From: CAYMKE01 sp964390955
GTDB taxonomy: Bacteria; Bacteroidota; Bacteroidia; Bacteroidales; JBBRXJ01
DNA length: 22,401 nt
Reading direction: 5' to 3'
Assembly: GCA_964390955.1 (NCBI GenBank)
Contig: CAYMKE010000016.1
Location: 1-22,401, forward strand
Below are positions 14,600-22,367 of this stretch, one piece after another. The number at the start of each line of letters is the position of its first letter. Position 1 is the stretch's first letter. The notes under the pieces were generated by a model. That model did no database searches. It was not told the origin of the DNA and saw only the letters and a list, made by a program, of their open reading frames with translations. The translations under genes were made by a program, and so were the position numbers.

Positions 14600-15832
14600 A
14601 TGGATATAAAGAGTATCAAAAGAAGATATGAGATTATTGGAAATTATTCGGGACTCGACCGGGCTATTGATATAGCAATCCAGGTGGCCCCTACAGACCT
14701 TTCTGTGCTTATAACCGGAAGAAGTGGTACCGGGAAGGAAGTATTTCCGCAGATTATACATCAATTCAGTAAACTAAAACATGGAGCTTATATACCAGTT
14801 AATTGCGGTGCAATTCCTGAAGGAACAATAGACTCAGAATTATTTGGCCACGAAAAGGGGTCGTTCACCGGAGCCCACGAAAAACGAAAAGGCTATTTTG
14901 AAGAAGCTGACGGGGGGACAATTTTTCTTGATGAAGTTTCGGAATTGCCGTTTTCAACACAGGTAAGGCTTTTAAGAATTTTAGAAACCGGAGAATATTT
15001 AAAAGTCGGCTCTTCAAAAGTTCAAAAAACAAATGTAAGAGTTATTGCAGCAACCAATGAAGAACTTACAGAACTTGTAAAAACCGGAAAATTCAGAGAA
15101 GACCTTTTCTACCGGCTTAATACTGTCCCAATCAATATCCCGCCTTTAAAAGAAAGAGGAGATGACATTTATTTGTTATTTAGGAAATTTGCAAATGACT
15201 TTGCTGAATATTACAGAATGCCTCCGGTTACACTTACAGATGATGCAAAAGAAATACTTTTAAGCTATGAATGGCCCGGAAATATCAGGCAATTGAAAAA
15301 TATAACAGAACAAATATCAATTATTGAAAAAGAAAGAACGCTTGATGCTGATTTATTAAGGAGCTATTTGCCTAATTATGACAGTGTTAAATTGCCGGCG
15401 CTTGTGAATTCTGATGACGGGCAAAATTTTACTTCAGAACGGGAAATATTATATAAAATCCTGTTTGATATGAAAAATGATATGAATGACCTTAAACGAT
15501 TGGTTTTGGATACAATGGCAAGTGGAGAATGTGTTCCCAATGCCGATGATTATAACCCGCAATTGATCCAAAAAATATCTGAAAGCATGAATCAACAAGA
15601 TGGACAGGAAGCACAACAAGTATTGAATAAAATACACAATATAACGTATCATAATAACATTCAAGACACGAAAGAGATCATTGAAGAATCTCTTTCGCTT
15701 GAAGGAAAAGAACGGGAATTGATTAAAAAAGCCCTGGAAAAATATGAAGGAAGACGAAAAAGAGCAGCCGAGGAACTGGGTATTTCTGAGCGAACATTGT
15801 ATCGTAAAATAAAAGAATACAATATAATGTGA
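14600..15832 (+). CDS. Sigma-54-interacting AAA+ transcriptional activator, Fis-type HTH
   Basis: A 410-residue enhancer-binding-protein type regulator that would remodel sigma-54 RNA polymerase using ATP. The AAA+ domain begins almost at the N-terminus, with no receiver or other sensor domain. It shows Walker A GRSGTGKE (40-47), the sigma-54 contact loop GSFTGA (87-92, a common variant of GAFTGA), Walker B GGTIFLDEVSEL (105-116), FREDLFYRLN (165-174) and WPGNIRQLKN (225-234). A linker with an acidic coil (about 270-370) leads to a Fis-type helix-turn-helix, RRKRAAEELGISERTLYRKI, near the C-terminus. Without a sensory domain its activity may be set by level or partner (inference). It precedes lptE and secG, a familiar Bacteroidota order. 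Its targets are not visible. Confidence 0.92.
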   Translation: MDIKSIKRRYEIIGNYSGLDRAIDIAIQVAPTDLSVLITGRSGTGKEVFPQIIHQFSKLKHGAYIPVNCGAIPEGTIDSELFGHEKGSFTGAHEKRKGYFEEADGGTIFLDEVSELPFSTQVRLLRILETGEYLKVGSSKVQKTNVRVIAATNEELTELVKTGKFREDLFYRLNTVPINIPPLKERGDDIYLLFRKFANDFAEYYRMPPVTLTDDAKEILLSYEWPGNIRQLKNITEQISIIEKERTLDADLLRSYLPNYDSVKLPALVNSDDGQNFTSEREILYKILFDMKNDMNDLKRLVLDTMASGECVPNADDYNPQLIQKISESMNQQDGQEAQQVLNKIHNITYHNNIQDTKEIIEESLSLEGKERELIKKALEKYEGRRKRAAEELGISERTLYRKIKEYNIM

Positions 15833-15900
15833 AGCGCCTATGAAATGGATTATTAATACATATGGTATGATCATATTAGCTTTTAAATATCTTTCAGCCA

Positions 15901-15940
15901 CTCAAAATATTGTCCGTAGCGTTCGCAATATGGACTTGCG
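15901..15940. repeat. Small GC-richer hairpin upstream of lptE
   Basis: In the 146-bp gap before lptE, ATATTG (15907-15912) pairs with CAATAT (15926-15931). Alternatively GTCC (15912-15915) pairs with GGAC (15932-15935); the two pairings exclude each other. The right arm GCAATATGGACTTGCG resembles GCATTTTGGGACTTCGC in the larger element after secG (17808-17824), so the two may be related repeats. There is no T-tract, so it does not look like a terminator. Confidence 0.35.
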
Positions 15941-15978
15941 TCTTACACTTCAGGTAAATTTTTAAAAATTTTAAACAG

Positions 15979-16491
15979 ATGCACAAATATTTCAGCCATA
16001 TTTATATATATTTTTTTCTGATTTTTTGTTTTACCGCATGTACAGTGAATTATTCCTTTTCAGGTGCAACGATTTCTCCTGAACTAGAGACGTTTACTGT
16101 AGCTGATTTTGAAAACAGGGCACCGAGTTTTCAACCACAATTAGGATATGTTTTAACCAATACATTAAAAGAAAAAATAGAAAGTGAAACCCGTTTAAAA
16201 TTGGTTAACAGAAATGCAGATGTACATTTTAAGGGAACCATTACAGATTATAAGGTGAGCCCGGTTTCAATCACCGGAAATGAACAGGCAGCCAAGAACC
16301 GGTTAACAATAACAATTAAAGTGGATTATGTAAATTCCATCAATCCTGATGAAAATTTTAGTGCAAATTTTTCCAGATATGAGGATTTTTTGAGTGAAAA
16401 AAATTTAAGTGATGTTGAAGAAGAGCTTAACAAGGAAATATCTGACAGGTTAGTAGAGGATATATTTAAAAAAGCATTTTCGAACTGGTAA
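15979..16491 (+). CDS. lptE: LPS assembly lipoprotein LptE
   Basis: A 170-residue lipoprotein of the LptE family, the plug partner of LptD that moves LPS into the outer leaflet. The signal peptide (about 1-20) ends in the lipobox FTAC with Cys21 lipidated. The mature start NYSFSGATISPELETFTV and the segment FENRAPSFQPQLGYVLTNTL are typical of the Bacteroidota form, which is short and diverged from proteobacterial LptE. The rest alternates strands and ends in a helix (DRLVEDIFKKAFSNW). It follows the sigma-54-type activator by 146 bp and the TPR-tailed gene follows by 12 bp. The LPS synthesis genes lie on the other side of the activator, which supports the role. Confidence 0.85.
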   Translation: MHKYFSHIYIYFFLIFCFTACTVNYSFSGATISPELETFTVADFENRAPSFQPQLGYVLTNTLKEKIESETRLKLVNRNADVHFKGTITDYKVSPVSITGNEQAAKNRLTITIKVDYVNSINPDENFSANFSRYEDFLSEKNLSDVEEELNKEISDRLVEDIFKKAFSNW

Positions 16492-16503
16492 ATTTATTTT
16501 GTA

Positions 16504-17340
16504 ATGATACATAAAGAACAACTCTATCAATATATACAATCGCCTGGAGCAATTGACGATGAAAGCATGGAAGAAATGAGTAACCTGTTGGAGAAATACC
16601 CGTTTTTTCATACCGGCCATATGTTATTCTTAAAAGCATTATATAATAAAAACCATTGGAGATTTAAATCTCAAATCAAAATATCATCAGCCTTTATTAT
16701 TGATAAGAAAAAACTCTATCAATTACTGTTCGAAGAAGAAGCTGAAAAACGTAAAGAGCATGAAGACAAGGATCAACAATATGATGTGTTAAATAAAAAT
16801 GAAGTGAATACATTTGAAGACAATACACAAAAAGAATTGCCTGAAAACAATGAAGAAGAACTAATGTTTATCATAGATGATACGGGCCAGGAAAACACAT
16901 GTCAAAAAACAATTGAAATTGGAGTTGAACAAAATCAGTTTTCAGAAATGCAGGAAGAAAACGGGTTACTTGTAATAGAAGATACACCATTTACAACCCA
17001 TGATGACAATACAAAACATAAAACAAGTAAATCCGGTCCTGCAAAACAAAAAAACAAAGGGAATGATTTAATTGATAAATTTATTCAAAATGAACCCGGA
17101 AGAATCCGGGCAGATGAAAACAATACCTTTAAAAATGAAGATTTATCAAAATCCAGTACCAAAGAAGATGATGGGTTTTATACAGAGACATTGGGGAATA
17201 TTTACATTCAACAAGGATATTATAAAAAAGCAATTCGTGTTTTTCAAAAATTAAGTTTGAAATATCCCAAAAAAAATGATTACTTTGCAGCCAAAATAAA
17301 AGAATTAAATCAAATTATAAATAAATCTAAAAAAAAATAG
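16504..17340 (+). CDS. Conserved hypothetical protein with C-terminal TPR unit
   Basis: This 278-residue cytoplasmic protein has no named function that I know. The N-terminal 75 residues are a conserved-looking helical module: an IHKEQLYQYIQSPGAID start, then LEKYPFFHTGHMLFLKALYN and a DKKKLYQLLF end. The middle (about 76-220) is acidic, Gln/Asn/Glu-rich and likely disordered. The C-terminus is one tetratricopeptide-like unit, TLGNIYIQQGYYKKAIRVFQ plus KLSLKYPKKNDYF. Proteins of this build occur between lptE and secG in other Bacteroidota, as I recall. It lies 12 bp after lptE and three bases before secG, so it is firmly in this operon. A scaffold or adaptor role in envelope export would fit the position, but nothing in the sequence proves it. 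Confidence 0.85.
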   Translation: MIHKEQLYQYIQSPGAIDDESMEEMSNLLEKYPFFHTGHMLFLKALYNKNHWRFKSQIKISSAFIIDKKKLYQLLFEEEAEKRKEHEDKDQQYDVLNKNEVNTFEDNTQKELPENNEEELMFIIDDTGQENTCQKTIEIGVEQNQFSEMQEENGLLVIEDTPFTTHDDNTKHKTSKSGPAKQKNKGNDLIDKFIQNEPGRIRADENNTFKNEDLSKSSTKEDDGFYTETLGNIYIQQGYYKKAIRVFQKLSLKYPKKNDYFAAKIKELNQIINKSKKK

Positions 17341-17343
17341 AAA

Positions 17344-17700
17344 ATGTATATATTATTTATTATTTTAGTTCTGATTGTCAGTATCTTATTGATTTTAATC
17401 GTGCTTGTTCAGAATTCGAAAGGCGGTGGATTAACAGCTAACCTTTCTTCTTCAAACCAGGTAATGGGAGCCAGGCGTACAGCGGATTTTCTTGAAAAAG
17501 CAACATGGACATTGGCAGGTGGACTGCTGGTATTAAGCTTACTTGCCAGTATGACAATTCCAAGGGGAGAAGAAGAACAAAAATCACGGCTCCAGGAAAA
17601 AGCAAAAAATGCGATGGGCCAAGAAGAGCAAATGCCCTCTTTTCCCACTGAAATGCCTGATGTAGAAGAAGTAGAGAGACAATTAGATACAGGACAATAA
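17344..17700 (+). CDS. secG: Preprotein translocase subunit SecG
   Basis: A 118-residue inner-membrane protein that assists the SecYEG channel. Two membrane segments (about 2-22 and 54-73) flank the conserved cytoplasmic loop, with VLVQNSKGGGLTANL (20-34) and SNQVMGARRTADFLEKATW (37-55). A charged Glu/Gln-rich C-terminal tail of about 40 residues follows, longer than in E. coli and usual for this phylum. The gene begins three bases after the preceding stop codon. Downstream the operon appears to end in a 148-bp structured region; I would have expected groES/groEL in some relatives, but they are not here. Confidence 0.93.
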   Translation: MYILFIILVLIVSILLILIVLVQNSKGGGLTANLSSSNQVMGARRTADFLEKATWTLAGGLLVLSLLASMTIPRGEEEQKSRLQEKAKNAMGQEEQMPSFPTEMPDVEEVERQLDTGQ

Positions 17701-17706
17701 TTAGAG

Positions 17707-17854
17707 TTTGTCCATAATGTCCGCTAACCCCGATACAGTCATTCTTCCTTACGGGGCAGGCTTCGTTACGCTTGCGCCAAAATTGCTCATTTACACCAGT
17801 AAACTGTGCATTTTGGGACTTCGCAAGCTTCATTATCGAACATTATGATCCAAA
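17707..17854. repeat. Nested inverted-repeat element between secG and the pchB-like gene
   Basis: A 148-bp block, visibly richer in GC than its flanks, is bounded by imperfect inverted ends: TTTG plus CATAATGT at the left (17707-17720, after a two-base gap) and the complementary ACATTATG ... CAAA at the right (17840-17854). Inside, CCCCG (17728-17732) can pair with CGGGG (17752-17756). GCTTGCG (17770-17776) pairs with CGCAAGC (17822-17828). Between these, 17777-17794 and 17799-17816 form a long arm around the loop ACCA with one mismatch and two bulges. It has no T-tract and codes for nothing convincing. The build suits a non-autonomous palindromic repeat (MITE/REP-like) or a structured leader of the next two genes. 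Confidence 0.55.
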
Positions 17855-17900
17855 CACTCGACTTTATAGACAGAGACTAATTAAACTTAAAGCATTCGAC

Positions 17901-18197
17901 GTGAAAAATCCTTCTGATTGTAGATCCATTGAAGAAATACGGGAACATATTGATCAATTAGATCATGAGATCATTGAATTGTTGGGTAAACGGTTTGGCT
18001 TTGTAAAAGAAGTTGTTAAATTCAAAAAACCGGATAAGGATAGTATCATTGCTGAAGAAAGAAAAAATAAAGTATTACAGGAAAGAAGAAATCTGGCTAT
18101 GAAAAATGGTTTAAACCCGGATATCATAGAAAATATTTACAGGGAATTAATTGAATATTTTATAAGCGAAGAATTAAAAATTATAAATCGAAAGTAA
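17901..18197 (+). CDS. PchB/AroQ-type chorismate mutase or isochorismate-pyruvate lyase
   Basis: I start this at GTG 17901, giving 98 residues. Longer readings run back into the hairpin element and add residues unlike any family member. The protein aligns without gaps to the start of Pseudomonas PchB as I remember it. It has NPSDC at 3-7 and all three active-site basic residues: Arg14 (EEIREHID), Arg31 (LLGKRF) and Lys42 (VVKFK). The end also fits (NGLNPDIIENIYRELIEYFI). The position of PchB Gln90 appears to be Glu91 here. PchB splits isochorismate to salicylate and pyruvate; AroQ relatives rearrange chorismate to prephenate. Which reaction occurs is not decidable from sequence, and no other salicylate gene is in the window. 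The aldolase gene follows after six bases, so they are probably cotranscribed. Confidence 0.85.
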   Translation: MKNPSDCRSIEEIREHIDQLDHEIIELLGKRFGFVKEVVKFKKPDKDSIIAEERKNKVLQERRNLAMKNGLNPDIIENIYRELIEYFISEELKIINRK

Positions 18198-18203
18198 AAC
18201 TCT

Positions 18204-19154
18204 ATGTACAGAAAAGAAATAAAGGTGTTGGACTGTACTGTTCGTGATGGTGGATTAATGAATAAATGGCAATTTGATAATGGATTTGTAAAAGCTGTTT
18301 ATGAAGCATGCCTTGAATCAGGGATTGATTATATGGAAATAGGGTATAAGAGCAGTGAATCGGCTTATAGCCGGAAAGAAATGGGCGCCTGGCGGTTTTG
18401 TGATGAAAACGATATTATCAATACCATTGGTGATAATAAAGGAACAGGATTAAAATTATCTGCAATGGCAGATATTGGCAGGGTTGAATATGAAGACATA
18501 CCGGAGAAAAAAGACAGCATATTGGATATGATCCGGGTGGCCTGTTATGTACATCAGGTAGACAAAGCAATTGCATTAGCAGAACATTGCATGAATAAAG
18601 GGTATGAAGCCACAATAAACCTGATGGCCGTATCTAAAGTCATTGACCGCGATCTAGACGAAGCACTGAATGATATTGCTCACTCAAAAGTACCGGTTTT
18701 TTATCTGGTGGATAGTTATGGGAGTATGTATTGTGAACAAATTGAATATTTGGTAGACAAATATCAAAAAGCACTTCCTGATAAAACCATCGGGATTCAC
18801 GCGCATAATAATATGCAATTGGCCATGTCAAATACCATTACAGGGATTATTAAAAATTGTAATATGTTAGATGCCACATTTTTAGGTATTGGAAGAGGGG
18901 CAGGAAATTGTCCAATGGAAGTACTCCTTTCGTTCCTTAAAAATCCGAAATTTGATTTAAGGCCGGCATATAAGCTTATCCAGAATCATATGATACCTCT
19001 TCAGAACAAAATACAATGGGGCTATCATATTCCGTATTTAATTACCGGAAGCCTGAATGAACACCCCCGGAGCGCCATGAAATGGATGGATTCAAAAAAT
19101 AGTGATGACCTGGTGACGTTTTACAATAACATGTTGGATGGTATAGATATTTGA
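18204..19154 (+). CDS. HMGL-like (DRE-TIM) aldolase catalytic domain protein
   Basis: A 316-residue protein of the DRE-TIM metallolyase superfamily (HMG-CoA lyase, 4-hydroxy-2-oxovalerate aldolase, isopropylmalate synthase). The metal and catalytic signature is LDCTVRDGGLMNKW (9-22, with Asp10, Arg14 and Asp15). Other parts are DYMEIGYKSSE (42-52), FYLVDSYGSMY (166-176), the metal-binding HAHNN (199-203) and the C-terminal barrel loop LGIGRGAGNCPMEVLLSFL (227-245). The DCT-RDGG-xxNxW form marks a subgroup annotated only as aldolase catalytic domain protein. It lacks the His that follows RDG in DmpG/BphI-type 4-hydroxy-2-oxovalerate aldolases, and no acetaldehyde dehydrogenase partner is present. 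It follows the chorismate-mutase-like gene by six bases. Substrate unknown; a pyruvate-type donor is a reasonable guess from the family. Confidence 0.87.
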   Translation: MYRKEIKVLDCTVRDGGLMNKWQFDNGFVKAVYEACLESGIDYMEIGYKSSESAYSRKEMGAWRFCDENDIINTIGDNKGTGLKLSAMADIGRVEYEDIPEKKDSILDMIRVACYVHQVDKAIALAEHCMNKGYEATINLMAVSKVIDRDLDEALNDIAHSKVPVFYLVDSYGSMYCEQIEYLVDKYQKALPDKTIGIHAHNNMQLAMSNTITGIIKNCNMLDATFLGIGRGAGNCPMEVLLSFLKNPKFDLRPAYKLIQNHMIPLQNKIQWGYHIPYLITGSLNEHPRSAMKWMDSKNSDDLVTFYNNMLDGIDI

Positions 19155-19169
19155 GGGAGGTTAACCTGT

Positions 19170-20198
19170 TTATTTCGTTAGATTTTTGTTAAAAAATTTA
19201 CCTGAATTTTCTTTTCGCATTGATGAGTAATAATTTCCCAGCTCCATAACAGACTCCTGAATGGGTATATAGTCGGTATGGTATTTGGGCATTCGTTTTT
19301 TGTAATTTCCATCGTTTTTGCTGTATAATATTTTTAAACTTTCATTGGATATTAGAGGATCTTGATGAATCAGGTATTGTTTTATCTGGCCCAAATAGTT
19401 TATGAATTTTGCAATGTTATACCCTAACGGGATAAAAGGCTTTGGCTTATGAAGAGTTGTTGCTGCTAATTCCAGTATTTGTTTGTATGGGAAATATTCT
19501 GAAGAAACCACAAACCCTTTATTGGTTATATTGCTTGTTGTTAAGTTGATTATAGCTTTTACCACGTCTCTTACGTCTACAAATTCAGCACCTCCGGATG
19601 TATAAAATAAGTTCCCCTGCCAAATGCTATGAAGTATCTTTTCAAATCCACTTTCTCCATTTCCATAGCCAATGACCACAGAAGGATATATGATAAGGGT
19701 TTGTAAGCCATGTATTGAGCTTTTTCTGACAATATTGTCTGCCGATGCTTTGCTTATGGCATAGGGGTTTTCTAATGCATTATTCCCATTGTTCCGGTTG
19801 AATACAGATGTAGAACTAACATAACAGAATTTTTTAACCTGATTCCGAATGGAAGCCAACACAAGGTTTTTAGTTCCTTCTTTATTAATTTTAAACATTT
19901 TTTCCCGGTTACTTCCAGTTATAGAAACCATACCTGCAGTATGAAATACAATATCTACATCTTTGGTGGCTTTATATAAAGAAGGAGCATCGAACAAATC
20001 GCCATCAATCCATTCTACTTTATTCAATGAATTGGTGATATTTGTGTCAGCAGAATAATACTTAAAAGTATGTTTAAGCTTGTCTAATGAACTGCTTCTG
20101 CGTTTTAATGCTTTCACATCTACATCCTTATTTAATAATAAATGATATAATAAATGTGATCCGATAAAACCTGTTGCGCCTGTGATAAGTACCTTCAT
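19170..20198 (-). CDS. NAD(P)-dependent epimerase/dehydratase (extended SDR)
   Basis: A 342-residue extended short-chain dehydrogenase/reductase. The N-terminal Rossmann motif is TGATGFIG (6-13). The catalytic set is present: Ser/Thr in YVSSTSVF (126-133) and Tyr146/Lys150 in NPYAISKAS. IYPSVVIGYGNGESG and FVDVRDVVKAI match the dihydroflavonol-4-reductase-like and sugar-epimerase branches. The C-terminal 100 residues include a basic Lys/Asn-rich tail and give no clear substrate hint. It converges on the aldolase gene with a 15-bp gap and has a 237-bp AT-rich upstream region in which I see no good promoter match. It could act on a nucleotide sugar, a ketone lipid precursor or a small aldehyde; no choice can be made from sequence. 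Confidence 0.88.
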   Translation of the reverse strand: MKVLITGATGFIGSHLLYHLLLNKDVDVKALKRRSSSLDKLKHTFKYYSADTNITNSLNKVEWIDGDLFDAPSLYKATKDVDIVFHTAGMVSITGSNREKMFKINKEGTKNLVLASIRNQVKKFCYVSSTSVFNRNNGNNALENPYAISKASADNIVRKSSIHGLQTLIIYPSVVIGYGNGESGFEKILHSIWQGNLFYTSGGAEFVDVRDVVKAIINLTTSNITNKGFVVSSEYFPYKQILELAATTLHKPKPFIPLGYNIAKFINYLGQIKQYLIHQDPLISNESLKILYSKNDGNYKKRMPKYHTDYIPIQESVMELGNYYSSMRKENSGKFFNKNLTK

Positions 20199-20435
20199 TT
20201 GATATTTAATGTTTGATCTTGTAAATGCATTGAAATAGCAGTAGTGCCTGTTTTTATATCTGATTTATCAAATTTTGTTCCAAAAGATAAGAATGCCAAT
20301 TATATTTATAATATGAGTCGGATTATAGCGGTTTTGTTATGTTTATCAAAATAATTTAAATAAATAACATATTTCATTGAAAATAAAAATAAATGTAGTA
20401 AATTAGATTATTTTAATACATCCTTTAAAATATAG

Positions 20436-22367
20436 ATGCAACGAGTACGATATTACACAATTCTGGTTTTAACTTTATGTGCACATCATTGTGTCAATGC
20501 TGTTGATAGGGTTATTGATTATCAGAATATTGCATTTGAAATAATTGAAAACAGAGAAGGAGATGCTTCTCTGTCTGTTATAAATATCCTTCAGGATAAA
20601 CAGGGATTTATGTGGTTTGGCAGTGCTGATGGGCTTTATCGTTATAATGCCTATACATTTGATGTCTTTCAATACAACCCCAAAGACACCAATAGTATAT
20701 CAAGTAATTATATTAAATGCTTGATGGAAGATGACGAAGGGAAGATATGGGTTGGAACCAATTATGGGTTAAATATAATTGATAAGAATTCAGGAAATTT
20801 CAAACGTTATTTTTATGATTCTGCAAATCATAATTCATTGTGGTATAATTCAATAAATGGACTATTACAACGTAAAAACGGGGACATATGGATCGCTACA
20901 GTAAAAGGGCTCAATCGTTATGATATAGAGAAAAAAAGGATATTCAGGGTAAATATAGATCAGATTATTCAGAAAGACGAAGAAAATTACTGGTTAAAAG
21001 GTGAAGATATTGCATGGCAGTTTTTCCATGAAGATCAACAACATAATTTATGGATCAGTACCTGGAATCATGGCCTGATAAAGTTAAACTATGACAAAAA
21101 AGAACTAAAACAATTTGACGTTCATCAAAATAAAAATTTAAACAGGGTTACAACAATCGTTGAAGATAACCATGGAATGTTACATTTAGGAAGCTATGGA
21201 GGACACCATTTTTTATTTGACCCTGTTGCAGAAAAAATTGTTGATACAATTCATTCTGGTGTGCAACTGCGCGCTTCAATGGTTGATAATGCAGGAAATA
21301 TATGGACAAGTGGAATTGACGAACTAATCATTTATTCCGGGAAAGATTATTCCCGCATAGCCCATTATACAGCCGGAAGCAATAAAGACTATATGTTTAA
21401 GAAGGGAAGTATGATAGATGACATATTGCAGGATAATATGGGAAATGTATGGTTGTCAACAAGAAGAGAAATACTTGTCCATTTTCTTCATAAAAATAAT
21501 TTTAATAAATATTACCATGAAATAGGAAATTCAAAATATAGGGATTATGGGAAAGTCTTTTTTATTGATAACCAACAAAATTTTTGGTATGGAACATACG
21601 GAGATGGGTTGCTGTTATTTGATAAAAATTTTCGTTTAATCAACCGGTTTAAGAATATTCCCGGCAAAACTTCTCTGCCCGCAAATTTTATTTGGACCAT
21701 AACTCAAGGTGAAAAAGATAATATTTGGGTTGGCACAACAGAAGGCATAGCGATATTTGATCCATATAAGAAAAAAATCATTAAAACAATTCAGAATACC
21801 AAAGAGAAGACAGACATTTTGTCCCATAATGCCATTTATGAAATACTACATGACAGCAGAGGAAATGTTTGGGTTGAAACAGAAAAGGGAATTGACATAT
21901 TAAAATCTGATGGAAGCATCATCCATTTTACAGAACAGGAAGATGTGGTAAAATATCAGGTAAATACATTAGCGGAAGATGCAAAGGGAAATATATGGAT
22001 TGGAACCAATTATGGATTGATATGCTATAACCCCGAAAATAAATCACATAAAAGCTACGTGTATGATCCACAGACCAACAGCGGATTAAGCAATCAACAT
22101 GTAAATGACCTTTTTATTGACAGTGCGGGATATGTATGGATTGGGACAGATTATGGATTAGACAGGCTTCATCCTGAAGAAAATACAATAGAATACTTTT
22201 TTAAAGAAGATGGATTGTCTGACAATAGAATAAACCAAATAGAGCCTGATATAAAAGGTGATTTATGGATGTTGTCGCCTGGTGGTTTATCAAAAATGAA
22301 TATAAAAACAAAAAAAATAACAACATTTGATAAGAATGATGGCTTATTAACCCGAAAAATTCATTAA
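20436..22367 (+). CDS. Two-component regulator propeller protein, truncated after 13 blades
   Basis: A secreted sensor domain of 643 residues with a signal peptide (about 1-22, cleaved after VNA). It is built from Reg_prop repeats of the form DxxGxxWxGTxxGLxxYD. I count 13, for example GFMWFGSADGLYRY (57-70), GKIWVGTNYGLNIID and GNIWIGTNYGLICYN, ending with GDLWMLSPGGLSKMN near residue 620. In Bacteroidota hybrid sensors two seven-bladed propellers (14 repeats) are followed by a Y_Y_Y domain, a membrane segment, a histidine kinase and often a receiver plus AraC-type HTH. Here a TAA comes right after FDKNDGLLTRKIH, where the 14th blade should begin. The other two frames also close within about 15 bases. 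Either it is a decayed remnant or it works without its own kinase. Usual ligands of the family are glycan fragments; none is implied here. Confidence 0.85.
   Translation: MQRVRYYTILVLTLCAHHCVNAVDRVIDYQNIAFEIIENREGDASLSVINILQDKQGFMWFGSADGLYRYNAYTFDVFQYNPKDTNSISSNYIKCLMEDDEGKIWVGTNYGLNIIDKNSGNFKRYFYDSANHNSLWYNSINGLLQRKNGDIWIATVKGLNRYDIEKKRIFRVNIDQIIQKDEENYWLKGEDIAWQFFHEDQQHNLWISTWNHGLIKLNYDKKELKQFDVHQNKNLNRVTTIVEDNHGMLHLGSYGGHHFLFDPVAEKIVDTIHSGVQLRASMVDNAGNIWTSGIDELIIYSGKDYSRIAHYTAGSNKDYMFKKGSMIDDILQDNMGNVWLSTRREILVHFLHKNNFNKYYHEIGNSKYRDYGKVFFIDNQQNFWYGTYGDGLLLFDKNFRLINRFKNIPGKTSLPANFIWTITQGEKDNIWVGTTEGIAIFDPYKKKIIKTIQNTKEKTDILSHNAIYEILHDSRGNVWVETEKGIDILKSDGSIIHFTEQEDVVKYQVNTLAEDAKGNIWIGTNYGLICYNPENKSHKSYVYDPQTNSGLSNQHVNDLFIDSAGYVWIGTDYGLDRLHPEENTIEYFFKEDGLSDNRINQIEPDIKGDLWMLSPGGLSKMNIKTKKITTFDKNDGLLTRKIH

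Noticed and set aside
15449..15901. 150-residue minus-strand frame opposite the end of the sigma-54-type activator
   Set aside because: It is antisense to the conserved Fis-type HTH; its Phe-rich composition is typical of a shadow frame.
17438..17833. Minus-strand reading frame across secG and the hairpin element
   Set aside because: It is antisense to clear SecG coding sequence and has no recognisable domain.
17772..17900. N-terminal extension of the chorismate-mutase-like protein
   Set aside because: The extension is translated hairpin element; the GTG at 17901 gives the gap-free PchB-like start.
19158..19167. Perfect palindrome AGGTTAACCT between the convergent aldolase and SDR genes
   Set aside because: Too short and loopless for a terminator; a 10-bp palindrome alone is weak evidence for an operator.
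20199..20435. Promoter or RNA element in the gap before the propeller gene
   Set aside because: Several T-rich boxes were read on both strands, but none fits TAnnTTTG with a spaced TTG; nothing structured stood out.
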